Source: Bacteroidales bacterium UBA1800 (GTDB lineage: Bacteria > Bacteroidota > Bacteroidia > Bacteroidales > VadinHA17). Taken from it: DNA of 13,748 nt. Under the pieces are notes generated by a model. That model did not search any database, had not been told where the DNA came from, and was given only the letters and a program-made list of their open reading frames with translations. The number at the start of each line of letters is the position of its first letter. The stretch's first letter is position 1. A program made the translations under genes and the position numbers. Location of the stretch: contig DCFQ01000055.1 of NCBI GenBank assembly GCA_002319915.1, forward strand, positions 1 through 13,748, written 5' to 3'. Positions 7,064-13,748 of the stretch are shown piece by piece.

Positions 7064-7172
7064 TTGTGAGTGCTGAGTGGTGAGTTGTGAGTGGTGAGTG
7101 GTGAGTTGTGAGTGCTGAGTGGTGAGTGGTGAGTGCTGAGTGGTGAGTGGTGAGTTGTTGAGTGGTGAGTTG
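7053..7172. repeat. Heptamer minisatellite TGAGTKS, 17 units
   Basis: Seventeen 7-base units run head to tail, with one extra T at 7158. The unit is TGAGT followed by GG, TG or GC. Only unit 2 departs in its first half (TTAGTTG), and that change provides the TAG stop of the upstream gene (7061-7063). The array fills most of the gap between the oxidoreductase gene and gnd. ORFs on the minus strand through this array (repeated LTTHHS) are artefacts of the repeat. No terminator or promoter can be seen in it. Confidence 0.95.
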
Positions 7173-7206
7173 TTGATCATATGTGTAACAAAATAAACTC
7201 GAGAAA

Positions 7207-8661
7207 ATGGAAACCTTATCTGACATTGGGCTGATCGGTCTGGCAGTTATGGGAGAGAACCTTGTGCTGAACATGGAGAGCAAGGGATTCATGGTGACTG
7301 TCTACAACAGGACCACAAAAAGAGTGGACGATTTCCTCTCCGGAAGGGCAAAGGGGAAGAATATCTCCGGGGCTCACACCGTTGAGGAGCTGGTAAAGTC
7401 GCTTTCCCGTCCCAGGAAGATCATGATAATGATCAAAGCCGGAAGTGCGGTTGATGATATGATCGAGACTCTCCTTCCCCACCTCGATCCAGGGGATATT
7501 ATCATTGACGGAGGGAATACCCATTATCCAGATACGAACCGCAGGACAGCCTATGTTGAGAGCAAAGGACTACTTTACATCGGGACCGGTGTTTCGGGCG
7601 GTGAGGAAGGGGCTCTTCACGGCCCGTCGATAATGCCGGGGGGATCAAAAGCTGCGTGGCCTTTCATCAAGCCCGTCTTCCAGGCAATAGCTGCGAAAGT
7701 TGCTGACGGGACACCGTGCTGTGACTGGGTTGGAGAAAACGGTGCCGGGCATTTTGTGAAAATGGTCCATAACGGGATCGAATACGGTGATATGCAGCTG
7801 ATCTGCGAGGCTTACCAGATAATGAGGGACCTCCTTGGGATGACAGCAGATGAGATGCATGAGGTATTTGTCGAATGGAACAAGGGCGACCTGGACAGCT
7901 ATCTGATTGAAATTACCAGCGATATCCTGAGCTACAAGGATGAGGACGGCACCCCGCTCGTAGACAGGATCCTGGATACCGCCGGTCAGAAAGGCACGGG
8001 AAAATGGACAGGCATTACGGCTCTCGACCTGGGTATTCCGCTCACCCTGATCGGTGAAGCCGTCTTTGCCCGCTGCCTCTCTTCCATGAAGGATGAAAGG
8101 GTCTCGGCCGCCAGGATACTCAATGGTCCGGGCACTTCATTCAACGGCGACAGGAAAGCTTTCTTAAACGTCCTGAAAGAAGCCCTGTTCGCCTCAAAGA
8201 TTGTCTCGTACGCCCAGGGATATGCCTTGATGAAGGCAGCCGCAAAGGAGTCGGGATGGGATCTCAACTACGGCGGGATCGCCCTGATGTGGCGCGGAGG
8301 ATGTATCATCCGGTCGGCATTCCTCGGGAAGATCAAGGAAGCATTTGACAGGGACCCGGGTATCTTCAATCTTCTTCTCGATCCATACTTCCGGGAAAAG
8401 ACTTCAGGTGCCCAGGCAGGCTGGAGAAGGGTTGTTGCCGCGGCCGTCACGAACGGGATTCCCGTACCTGCCATATCTGCGGCCCTGTGCTATTACGACG
8501 GATACAGGTGCGAAAAGCTTCCCGCAAACCTTCTGCAGGCCCAGCGCGACTACTTCGGCGCTCATACATATGAGAGGACCGACCGGCCCAGGGGAGAATT
8601 CTTCCACACTAACTGGACAGGGCGCGGCGGGACGACATCCTCTTCTACCTATAATGTTTGA
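7207..8661 (+). CDS. gnd: 6-phosphogluconate dehydrogenase, decarboxylating
   Basis: Gnd oxidises and decarboxylates 6-phosphogluconate to ribulose 5-phosphate with NADP, in the cytoplasm. The 484-residue protein is full length for the homodimeric long form (E. coli 468). It shows the dinucleotide motif GLAVMG (11-16), N34-R35-T36 that binds the 2'-phosphate of NADP, the substrate loop VSGGEEGALHGPSIMPGG (129-146), and the catalytic block GHFVKMVHNGIEYGD with Lys185, Asn189 and Glu192. GQKGTGKWT lies further on, and HTNWTGRGG near the C-terminus is the conserved tail that reaches into the partner subunit. It follows the heptamer array with a leader of about 34 bases and precedes the MFS gene by 26 bases. 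Its place inside a hexuronate cluster is unusual and suggests gluconate is an intermediate. No gluconokinase lies in the window. Confidence 0.97.
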   Translation: METLSDIGLIGLAVMGENLVLNMESKGFMVTVYNRTTKRVDDFLSGRAKGKNISGAHTVEELVKSLSRPRKIMIMIKAGSAVDDMIETLLPHLDPGDIIIDGGNTHYPDTNRRTAYVESKGLLYIGTGVSGGEEGALHGPSIMPGGSKAAWPFIKPVFQAIAAKVADGTPCCDWVGENGAGHFVKMVHNGIEYGDMQLICEAYQIMRDLLGMTADEMHEVFVEWNKGDLDSYLIEITSDILSYKDEDGTPLVDRILDTAGQKGTGKWTGITALDLGIPLTLIGEAVFARCLSSMKDERVSAARILNGPGTSFNGDRKAFLNVLKEALFASKIVSYAQGYALMKAAAKESGWDLNYGGIALMWRGGCIIRSAFLGKIKEAFDRDPGIFNLLLDPYFREKTSGAQAGWRRVVAAAVTNGIPVPAISAALCYYDGYRCEKLPANLLQAQRDYFGAHTYERTDRPRGEFFHTNWTGRGGTTSSSTYNV

Positions 8662-8687
8662 CACCCTGACCAACAACTACCCTATCC

Positions 8688-9986
8688 ATGTCTGAAACCA
8701 ACAAACCGGGGAATTACAGATGGACTGTCTGTGCGCTGATATTCTTCGCGACCACTGTCAACTATCTCGACCGCCAGATCATCGGGATTCTCAAGCCGCT
8801 TCTCGAAAGCGACCTGGGAATAGGTGAAAAGGACTATTCCAGGATAATAATGGCGTTCCAGCTCTGCTATGCAATCGGCATGGCTGCAGCAGGAAGGCTC
8901 ATCGACAAGTTCGGAACGAAGATCGGATACGGGATATCGGTGATCTTCTGGAGCCTTGCAGCAATGGGTCATTCGCTCGCCAGAGGAGTGCTCGGTTTCG
9001 GCTTCTGGAGGTCCCTGCTGGGACTGAGTGAATCGGGTAACTTTCCTGCCGCCATAAAAAGCATTGCCGAGTGGTTTCCCAAAAAAGAGAGGGCCCTCGC
9101 AACAGGTATATTCAATTCCGGCACGAATATCGGCGCTATCGTAGCTCCCCTTGCTGTTCCTGCCATGATCGCCGCCTGGAGCTGGCAAGCCGCATTCATT
9201 GTAACAGGCGCCCTTGGATTCATATGGTTCATTTTCTGGCTCATCTTTTATGAAGTCCCTGAAAGGCAAAAAAGGGTCTCAGCAGCGGAACTAAAATATA
9301 TACAAAGTGACCCGTCCGACAATGCCAGGCCGGACGAACAGGTTCCCTGGCTAAAACTTCTGAAATACCGTCAGACGTGGCTTTTCTTTATCGGCAAGGG
9401 GCTTACCGACCCCATCTGGTGGTTTTACCTCTTCTGGATTCCCGGCTGGCTCACACAGGTAAAGGGAACCGGGCTCGATATCAAAACTTTCGGCCTGCCA
9501 CTGACATTTATCTATACTGCAACAACGATTGGAAGCATAGGCGGAGGATGGATCTCATCGCTCATGATAAAGAGGGGCTCCTCCCCTTTCAGGGCCCGCA
9601 GGATCACCATGCTGATCTTTGCACTGCTGGTAATACCGATCATATTCACCCAATCGCATTCGCTCAGCACATGGGGTGCCGTAAGCCTTATTGCTCTTGC
9701 AGCGGCATCGCACCAGGCATGGTCAGCCAATATTTATACAACCGTTTCGGATGCCTTCCCAAAAAAGGCTGTGAGCTCGGTCACAGGCATTGGCGGTATG
9801 GCCGGGGCTCTCGGCGGAGCCTTCATCTCATACATCGCAGGTGCAATACTCGATTTCTATAAACGGGCCGGACATATTGAGACCGGTTATGTGATTATGT
9901 TTGGGATAGCGGGAAGCGCATACATCCTGGCATGGATAATCATGCAGGTGTTTGCTCCGAAAAACAGGACCGTGACGCTGGAATGA
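8688..9986 (+). CDS. exuT: MFS transporter, ACS family, ExuT-like hexuronate permease
   Basis: The 432-residue inner-membrane protein has about 12 hydrophobic segments and the landmarks of the anion:cation symporter group. These are VNYLDRQIIG at the end of the first helix, GRLIDKFGTKIGY between helices 2 and 3 (motif A type), FWRSLLGLSESGNFPAAIK in helix 4, and the family block AEWFPKKERALATGIFNSG. A central loop (about residues 200-225) separates two six-helix halves. E. coli ExuT (galacturonate/glucuronate) and related permeases for galactonate and glucarate belong here. The neighbours uxaC, uxaE and the SDR reductase favour hexuronates, coupled to protons or cations. It starts 26 bases after gnd and ends 22 before uxaE, so these three are surely one transcript. 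Exact substrate is inferred from context. Confidence 0.88.
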   Translation: MSETNKPGNYRWTVCALIFFATTVNYLDRQIIGILKPLLESDLGIGEKDYSRIIMAFQLCYAIGMAAAGRLIDKFGTKIGYGISVIFWSLAAMGHSLARGVLGFGFWRSLLGLSESGNFPAAIKSIAEWFPKKERALATGIFNSGTNIGAIVAPLAVPAMIAAWSWQAAFIVTGALGFIWFIFWLIFYEVPERQKRVSAAELKYIQSDPSDNARPDEQVPWLKLLKYRQTWLFFIGKGLTDPIWWFYLFWIPGWLTQVKGTGLDIKTFGLPLTFIYTATTIGSIGGGWISSLMIKRGSSPFRARRITMLIFALLVIPIIFTQSHSLSTWGAVSLIALAAASHQAWSANIYTTVSDAFPKKAVSSVTGIGGMAGALGGAFISYIAGAILDFYKRAGHIETGYVIMFGIAGSAYILAWIIMQVFAPKNRTVTLE

Positions 9987-10008
9987 TCTATCAGGCTGAG
10001 ACCAAAAC

Positions 10009-11271
10009 ATGGATTTTATGGAAAGACTAGGCAGATTTTCAATGGGGACCGGGGACAGGTTCGGCCAGCAGGGTCCGGTCCAGCTGAGCGCAATTACCGA
10101 AGCAGCGAGGCACGGGATCATTGTTACACCCGTCTGGAACAAATCCAACAGGGAGCACCTGTTTACCGGGTCGAGGCCGGAAGATGTCAGGGCCGAAGCC
10201 GAGGCTGCAGTAAGGATGTCAGGCTATGCCGGCAGCTATTTCGTGGATGCCGACCATATTAACCTCGACACTGTGGACAGGTTTATTGAATGTTCCGATT
10301 TCTTTACGATCGATGTGGCATCATACATCGGCAAAAGAGCTCCGGATGACCGGATAGCCGGCTTCGTGGATTCGTGCAAAAAGTACCGCCATGGGGTGAA
10401 GGTTCCAGGAATTAAGCACGGCCTGCCCAGTTCCGAAAAGCAGATTGCCGGCATTGCCGAAAAATACCTGCAGGCTGCCAGAAAAGCAGGTGAGATATAC
10501 CGGAGAATATCTGAAAATAAAAATGACGGCAGCTTTGTGGTTGAAGTTTCAATCGATGAGGTTATGCAGGCCCAGTCACCCGTGGAAATATTCTTTATCC
10601 TGAAGATGCTGAAGGATGAATCCATTCCGTTGCAAACAATAGCGCCAAAGTTCACGGGAAGATTCAATAAGGGCATCGATTATTCGGGCGACATCCTGGA
10701 GTTTTCCCGGGAATTTGAAGATGATGTATTGGTTGTCAGCCATGCCTCCGAGGAATTCGGGTTTCCGGATACCCTGAAGATCAGCGTGCATTCGGGATCG
10801 GACAAATTTTCAATTTACCCTGTAATAAAGGGGATCCTTCAAAAACACAATAAGGGAATTCATCTCAAAACTTCCGGGACCACATGGCTGGAGGAAGCAG
10901 GCGGCCTTGCCAGGGCAGGAGGTGAAGGCCTTGAATTCATGAGGAACCTATATGCACTCTCAGTGGAAAACCTGAATGATCTGAGGGCTCCCTATTCGGA
11001 TGTGATCTCGGTCAGGCACGAATACCTTCCGGCAGCTGATGAAGTGATGCAGTGGAACGGGAGCAGGTTTGCAGATTCCATAAGGAATGATATGGGCAAC
11101 AAGGACTATAATCCGGATATGAGGCAGCTCATGCACATTGCCTACAAGCTTGTCACCCACGATCTCGCACAATATCTTGATCTTGTACGTACCCATAGGG
11201 ACATAATCTCGCAGGGTGTGTTTGAAAACCTTTACAACAGGCATATAACCAGGGTTTTCCCCCCAATGTAG
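10009..11271 (+). CDS. uxaE: Tagaturonate/fructuronate 3-epimerase UxaE
   Basis: UxaE, described from Thermotoga maritima, epimerises D-tagaturonate to D-fructuronate so that galacturonate can join the glucuronate branch. This 420-residue protein shows the family blocks: GTGDRFGQQG (13-22), TPVWNKSNREH (40-50), FVDADHINLDTVD (78-90), a PKFTGRFNKGIDYSGD block, VHSGSDKFSIYP with His261 and Asp265, and HLKTSGTTWLEEAGG starting at His285. DADH, HSGSDKF and the second His are likely metal and substrate ligands, by analogy with other TIM-barrel epimerases. It is somewhat shorter than Thermotoga UxaE as I recall that protein, and lacks an N-terminal extension. It begins 22 bases after the MFS gene. 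It replaces the tagaturonate reductase/altronate dehydratase (UxaB/UxaA) branch, neither of which is visible here. Confidence 0.88.
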   Translation: MDFMERLGRFSMGTGDRFGQQGPVQLSAITEAARHGIIVTPVWNKSNREHLFTGSRPEDVRAEAEAAVRMSGYAGSYFVDADHINLDTVDRFIECSDFFTIDVASYIGKRAPDDRIAGFVDSCKKYRHGVKVPGIKHGLPSSEKQIAGIAEKYLQAARKAGEIYRRISENKNDGSFVVEVSIDEVMQAQSPVEIFFILKMLKDESIPLQTIAPKFTGRFNKGIDYSGDILEFSREFEDDVLVVSHASEEFGFPDTLKISVHSGSDKFSIYPVIKGILQKHNKGIHLKTSGTTWLEEAGGLARAGGEGLEFMRNLYALSVENLNDLRAPYSDVISVRHEYLPAADEVMQWNGSRFADSIRNDMGNKDYNPDMRQLMHIAYKLVTHDLAQYLDLVRTHRDIISQGVFENLYNRHITRVFPPM

Positions 11272-11330
11272 AGCTGGATGACCGAATTGAGGGGGCCGGG
11301 ACAACTGTAAGTGCCTAATTTTTAACAAGC

Positions 11331-11393
11331 CTGTTACCGTAACTGAACTTTTCTATTAATTTTATCGCGTAAACCAAGTTTTGGTAACCGTAT
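11331..11393. promoter_or_regulatory. Possible operator cluster with palindrome GTTACCGTAAC
   Basis: An 11-base palindrome (GTTAC-C-GTAAC, 11333-11343) sits in a 15-base near-palindrome CTGTTACCGTAACTG. A related direct copy, GTAACCGTA, is at 11384-11392, 51 bases after GTTACCGTA (about five helical turns). CGCGTAAAC (11366-11374) lies between. The same words occur before the LarA-like gene. The site lies 30-92 bases upstream of the Tat-exported protein gene, a normal place for a repressor or activator. The regulator is unknown. Confidence 0.35.
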
Positions 11394-11422
11394 TGTCAAA
11401 CCAATAATACACAGTTATAATT

Positions 11423-12373
11423 ATGAAAAAATCACAATCCAGAAGAGATTTCCTCAGAGTTTCGGCAGTCGGGGCTCTCGGAGCGATAGTAATTTCAAAA
11501 AACGCAAGTGCTTCCTCAAAGCTTTCCTGGTCAGGAAAGCTGGAAAAAGCCGGAACAGATCCTAAAAAGTTCGGGATCGGGCTTCAGCTTTATACCATCA
11601 GGGATGCCATGGCAGTTGATGTCCCCGGATCTTTAAAGAAAGTCTCTGAAGCTGGTTACAAGTATGTTGAGCTTGCCGGCTATTCAAACGGAAAATTTTA
11701 CGGATATGCACCCGCCGATTTCAGGAAGCTGGTAAATGATCTCGGAATGGAGGTCCTGAGCAGCCATACGCAGGTAGAGGCACAGGGAATTACGCTCGAA
11801 AATGCGCAGAAAATGGCCGAAGACCATGCCAGGGTCGGGGTGAAATATTGCATTCAGCCATGGGTAGTTGAAGAAGCAAGGACAACCGTCGACAGCTGGA
11901 AGAAAATGGTGGCCGACTGGAACAAGGTAGGTGAAATAATGAAGAAAAATGGTTTGCAGTTTGGCTATCACAACCATAATTTCGAGTTTGCGAATGTCCA
12001 GGGCAAAATCCCCTATTTTGACATCATGATGCCGGGGCTGGACAAGAACCTGGTTACCATGGAGATTGACCTGTTCTGGACGACCAAGGCTGGCCATGAT
12101 CCTGTGGAGATCATTAAGAAATATCCGGGCAGGTTCCAGCTTTTCCACATGAAGGACATGTATACGTTAGAGGCACCATTCTTCACAACCGTCGGGGTAA
12201 AGGATTTTGCTCCGGTTGGCGAAGGAGTCATCGACTTTAAGAGAATACTGGCAGTCAAAAAAATAGCCGGCATGAAGTACATGGTGGTCGAGCAGGACCA
12301 GTCGAGGGACAATGCACCGTTCGAGGATATAAAGAAGAGCTTGGTGAATCTTACGACCAAGATACTGGCTTAA
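11423..12373 (+). CDS. Tat-exported sugar phosphate isomerase/epimerase-like TIM barrel protein
   Basis: The 316-residue protein begins with a twin-arginine signal, SRRDFLR (residues 6-12), a hydrophobic stretch (VSAVGALGAIVIS) and an ASASS region where cleavage is likely, so it is exported folded to the periplasm. The rest is a xylose-isomerase-like TIM barrel (PF01261 type): GIGLQLYTIRDAM (strand 1), YVELAGY (strand 2), EVLSSHTQ (strand 3), GYHNHNFEF (181-189, with His183, His185 and Glu188), EIDLFWTTKAGHDP from Glu214 with Asp216, and FHMKDM (His242, Asp245). These are the usual metal-binding positions, so it is probably active. The substrate is unknown; an exported member suggests an extracytoplasmic sugar or keto-sugar. 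It follows uxaE by 151 bases with its own possible control region, and it is the last plus-strand gene. Confidence 0.88.
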   Translation: MKKSQSRRDFLRVSAVGALGAIVISKNASASSKLSWSGKLEKAGTDPKKFGIGLQLYTIRDAMAVDVPGSLKKVSEAGYKYVELAGYSNGKFYGYAPADFRKLVNDLGMEVLSSHTQVEAQGITLENAQKMAEDHARVGVKYCIQPWVVEEARTTVDSWKKMVADWNKVGEIMKKNGLQFGYHNHNFEFANVQGKIPYFDIMMPGLDKNLVTMEIDLFWTTKAGHDPVEIIKKYPGRFQLFHMKDMYTLEAPFFTTVGVKDFAPVGEGVIDFKRILAVKKIAGMKYMVVEQDQSRDNAPFEDIKKSLVNLTTKILA

Positions 12374-12377
12374 GAAC

Positions 12378-12453
12378 TTACACAGAGATCACGGAGGAGA
12401 CACTCAGTGCCTTCTCTGTGAAACTCTGTGTAATAAAAATATCTGTGTAATAA
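12378..12453. repeat. CACAGAG inverted and direct repeats between convergent genes
   Basis: TTACACAGAG (12378-12387) and CTCTGTGTAA (12424-12433) form a perfect 10-bp inverted repeat. An alternative partner, CTCTGTG, is at 12414-12420. TCTGTGTAATAA occurs twice (12425-12436 and 12442-12453). The place, directly between two converging stops, suits a two-way terminator, and A/T-rich DNA follows. The loop is long (36 or 26 bases), so termination is uncertain. It also resembles the CACAGAG-type dispersed intergenic repeats of environmental bacteria. Confidence 0.6.
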
Positions 12454-12461
12454 GAAAATCT

Positions 12462-13748
12462 TTACTCCAGAGTCTTATACCCGAAAACCGGCTTAGCTTC
12501 CGTCTGGAGAAGGTCGAAGATCATGAGCTCATTAGCGCCCTGCCTGAGCCACGAAGCAGGACAATATAACCTCTTCTGCGGGCCGATATCCCAGAATCTC
12601 CCGAGGCTATGCCCGTTAAGCCAGACAATCCCCTTTTTGTATCCGGACAGGTCAAAATAGGTATCCCCTGATTCGATAAAGTAAAAGGTTGTTCTGAAGA
12701 AAATCCCCCGTTTGCCGGGATTTCTTGAGGAGGATCTGAGGTTATAGATGAATTTGTCGTCCATCGGCAGATTATAAACCTTCCAGTTAATCAGGGGCGT
12801 CCCACCGAGAGTCACACTCTCTGTAATCCCTTTCCTGTCGATAATGTTCTTCCCGTAATTAATTCTTCCCATGCCTTCTGCAAGAATCTCAAGCTTTGGG
12901 TGTTCAACTGAGGTTTCAGGGAGATCGATGGAATTAATGCCTTCCCTCCTGTCGAGCGTCCCCACAAAAGTCCCGTTGAGGAACACTGTAGCATAATCGT
13001 GAATATCTGTAACTGTCAGCTTACCTGATTTAGCGCCTGTCAGCTCAGTTGTATAAAGGATAAATCCGTAATCCTGGTTATAGGCTTCAAAGCTTTTCGG
13101 CTGATCCGAAGTTACCGGCTGGGGGAGATTATCCCAGACCGAAGTGAAAACCGACATGTTTATCTGGGGAATTTCAGACGACCTGACAGGCGGCGGTATC
13201 GGTGGAAGAAATTTCCCCTTGGGCAGATAGGAAGCCAGCAGGTTCCTTATGGCCATGTATTTTGGGGTTGCCATCCCCTGTTCGTTCACGGGAGCATCAT
13301 AATCGTAGCTGGTGACATCCGGCTCATATCCTTTTCCGCCTGAATTGGCACCTGCGGTATATCCGAAATTCGTCCCCCCATGGACAACATAGATTCCGAA
13401 TGACTTTTTGTTATCCATCAGGAAGCGTATCTCTTTCAGTATCTCCGAGGAGTCGGTCTTTGCCCACTTTTCTCCCCAGTGAGTCAGCCATCCGGGATAT
13501 GTCTCGCTGCTGAATACCGGGACCCCCGGGTTTATCTTTGCGGCAAGATCAAAGTCCTGCTGTGTAGTACCGGGATCGAGACCCACAGCACAGCCGGGGA
13601 TCGTTCCGGCAATCAGCATGGCATCCGTTGCCCCGTCGGCAGTGAAGAACGGCACGTTTATGCCGTTTTCCTCCCATAACTTCTTGAGAGTCAAAATATA
13701 CTCCCTGTCGTTCCCAAAACTCCCATACTCATTTTCAATCTGCATCAT
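12462..13748 (-). CDS. GH35 beta-galactosidase, 5' end beyond right edge
   Basis: The frame enters from the right edge and ends at the stop at 12462-12464, so 428 residues of the C-terminal part are present. The two Met codons at the edge are internal (MMQIENEYGS), not the start. The fragment begins at the GH35 acid/base motif QIENEYGS (Glu7 of the fragment). It continues with FFTADG, the nucleophile motif SSETYPGWLTHWGE (Glu82), YVVHGGTNFGYTAGAN and TSYDYDAPVNEQG, then beta-rich jelly-roll domains ending in KGIVWLNGHSLGRFWDIGPQ and WLRQGANELMIFDL. GH35 enzymes remove terminal beta-galactose from glycans; pectic galactan or arabinogalactan would suit the hexuronate genes next door. About 150-190 N-terminal residues, including any signal peptide, are missing. 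It is convergent with the Tat-exported protein gene, so it belongs to a different transcript. Confidence 0.92.
   Translation of the reverse strand: MMQIENEYGSFGNDREYILTLKKLWEENGINVPFFTADGATDAMLIAGTIPGCAVGLDPGTTQQDFDLAAKINPGVPVFSSETYPGWLTHWGEKWAKTDSSEILKEIRFLMDNKKSFGIYVVHGGTNFGYTAGANSGGKGYEPDVTSYDYDAPVNEQGMATPKYMAIRNLLASYLPKGKFLPPIPPPVRSSEIPQINMSVFTSVWDNLPQPVTSDQPKSFEAYNQDYGFILYTTELTGAKSGKLTVTDIHDYATVFLNGTFVGTLDRREGINSIDLPETSVEHPKLEILAEGMGRINYGKNIIDRKGITESVTLGGTPLINWKVYNLPMDDKFIYNLRSSSRNPGKRGIFFRTTFYFIESGDTYFDLSGYKKGIVWLNGHSLGRFWDIGPQKRLYCPASWLRQGANELMIFDLLQTEAKPVFGYKTLE

Noticed and set aside
6929..7292. Minus-strand ORFs coding repeated LTTHHS and LTTQHS units
   Set aside because: They are translations of the heptamer DNA array on the opposite strand and overlap two well-supported genes; no start signal or family resemblance.
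8682..9269. 195-residue minus-strand ORF opposite the MFS gene
   Set aside because: It lies wholly opposite a full-length transporter gene and has no recognisable domain; high-GC third positions of the real gene keep the frame open.
11259..11295. Possible terminator after uxaE (CCCCC...AAT / ATT..GGGGG)
   Set aside because: The arms need bulges, the first arm lies in the last codons of the gene, and no T-run follows.
1..13748. CRISPR arrays, tRNA or rRNA genes, insertion sequences, phage genes
   Set aside because: I saw no spaced direct repeats with unique spacers, no RNA gene signatures, and no transposase, integrase or phage protein in any frame.

Overview
The window looks like a chromosomal segment from a member of the Bacteroidota, probably Bacteroidales-like. 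The evidence is the absence of Shine-Dalgarno sites before most genes, candidate promoters of the Bacteroidetes TTG-N20-TAnnTTTG type, a short-signal lipoprotein with an LASC lipobox, DUF4180 and UPF0316 proteins, and an SDR-type (not long-chain) fructuronate reductase. The species cannot be read from the sequence.

Layout. Positions 1-2048 hold four minus-strand genes: a multi-pass membrane protein cut by the left edge, a DUF4180 protein, a small lipoprotein, and a UPF0316 (DUF5698/DUF2179) membrane protein. A 252-base divergent intergenic region (2049-2300) carries a REP-like hairpin and an octamer repeat. Positions 2301-12373 hold eight plus-strand genes: uronate isomerase (uxaC), an SDR fructuronate reductase (uxuB type), a LarA-family nickel-pincer racemase/epimerase, a Gfo/Idh/MocA oxidoreductase whose start overlaps the stop of the LarA-like gene, 6-phosphogluconate dehydrogenase (gnd), an ExuT-like MFS transporter, a tagaturonate/fructuronate epimerase (uxaE), and a Tat-exported xylose-isomerase-like TIM barrel protein. 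The right end holds the 3' part of a convergent GH35 beta-galactosidase gene. No stretch over 300 bases lacks a gene.

How the genes fit together (inference). Galacturonate and glucuronate enter through the MFS transporter. UxaC makes tagaturonate and fructuronate, UxaE merges tagaturonate into fructuronate, and the SDR enzyme reduces fructuronate to mannonate. The usual next enzyme, mannonate dehydratase UxuA, is not in the window. Instead there is a LarA homologue with every catalytic landmark in place, followed by gnd. Mannonate and gluconate differ only at C2, so the simplest reading is mannonate to gluconate, phosphorylation by a kinase encoded elsewhere, then Gnd to ribulose 5-phosphate. 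This would send hexuronates into the pentose phosphate pathway rather than through KDG and KDPG aldolase. The role of the Gfo/Idh/MocA enzyme is the open question. The GH35 enzyme would suit release of galactose from pectic or similar glycans.

The intergenic regions carry several distinct short-repeat families: a REP-like palindrome, an AACCAGTT octamer, a 17-unit TGAGTKS heptamer array that runs into the end of a gene, and CACAGAG inverted repeats. Two intergenic regions of the hexuronate cluster also share several CGTA-containing words that may be operator sites.
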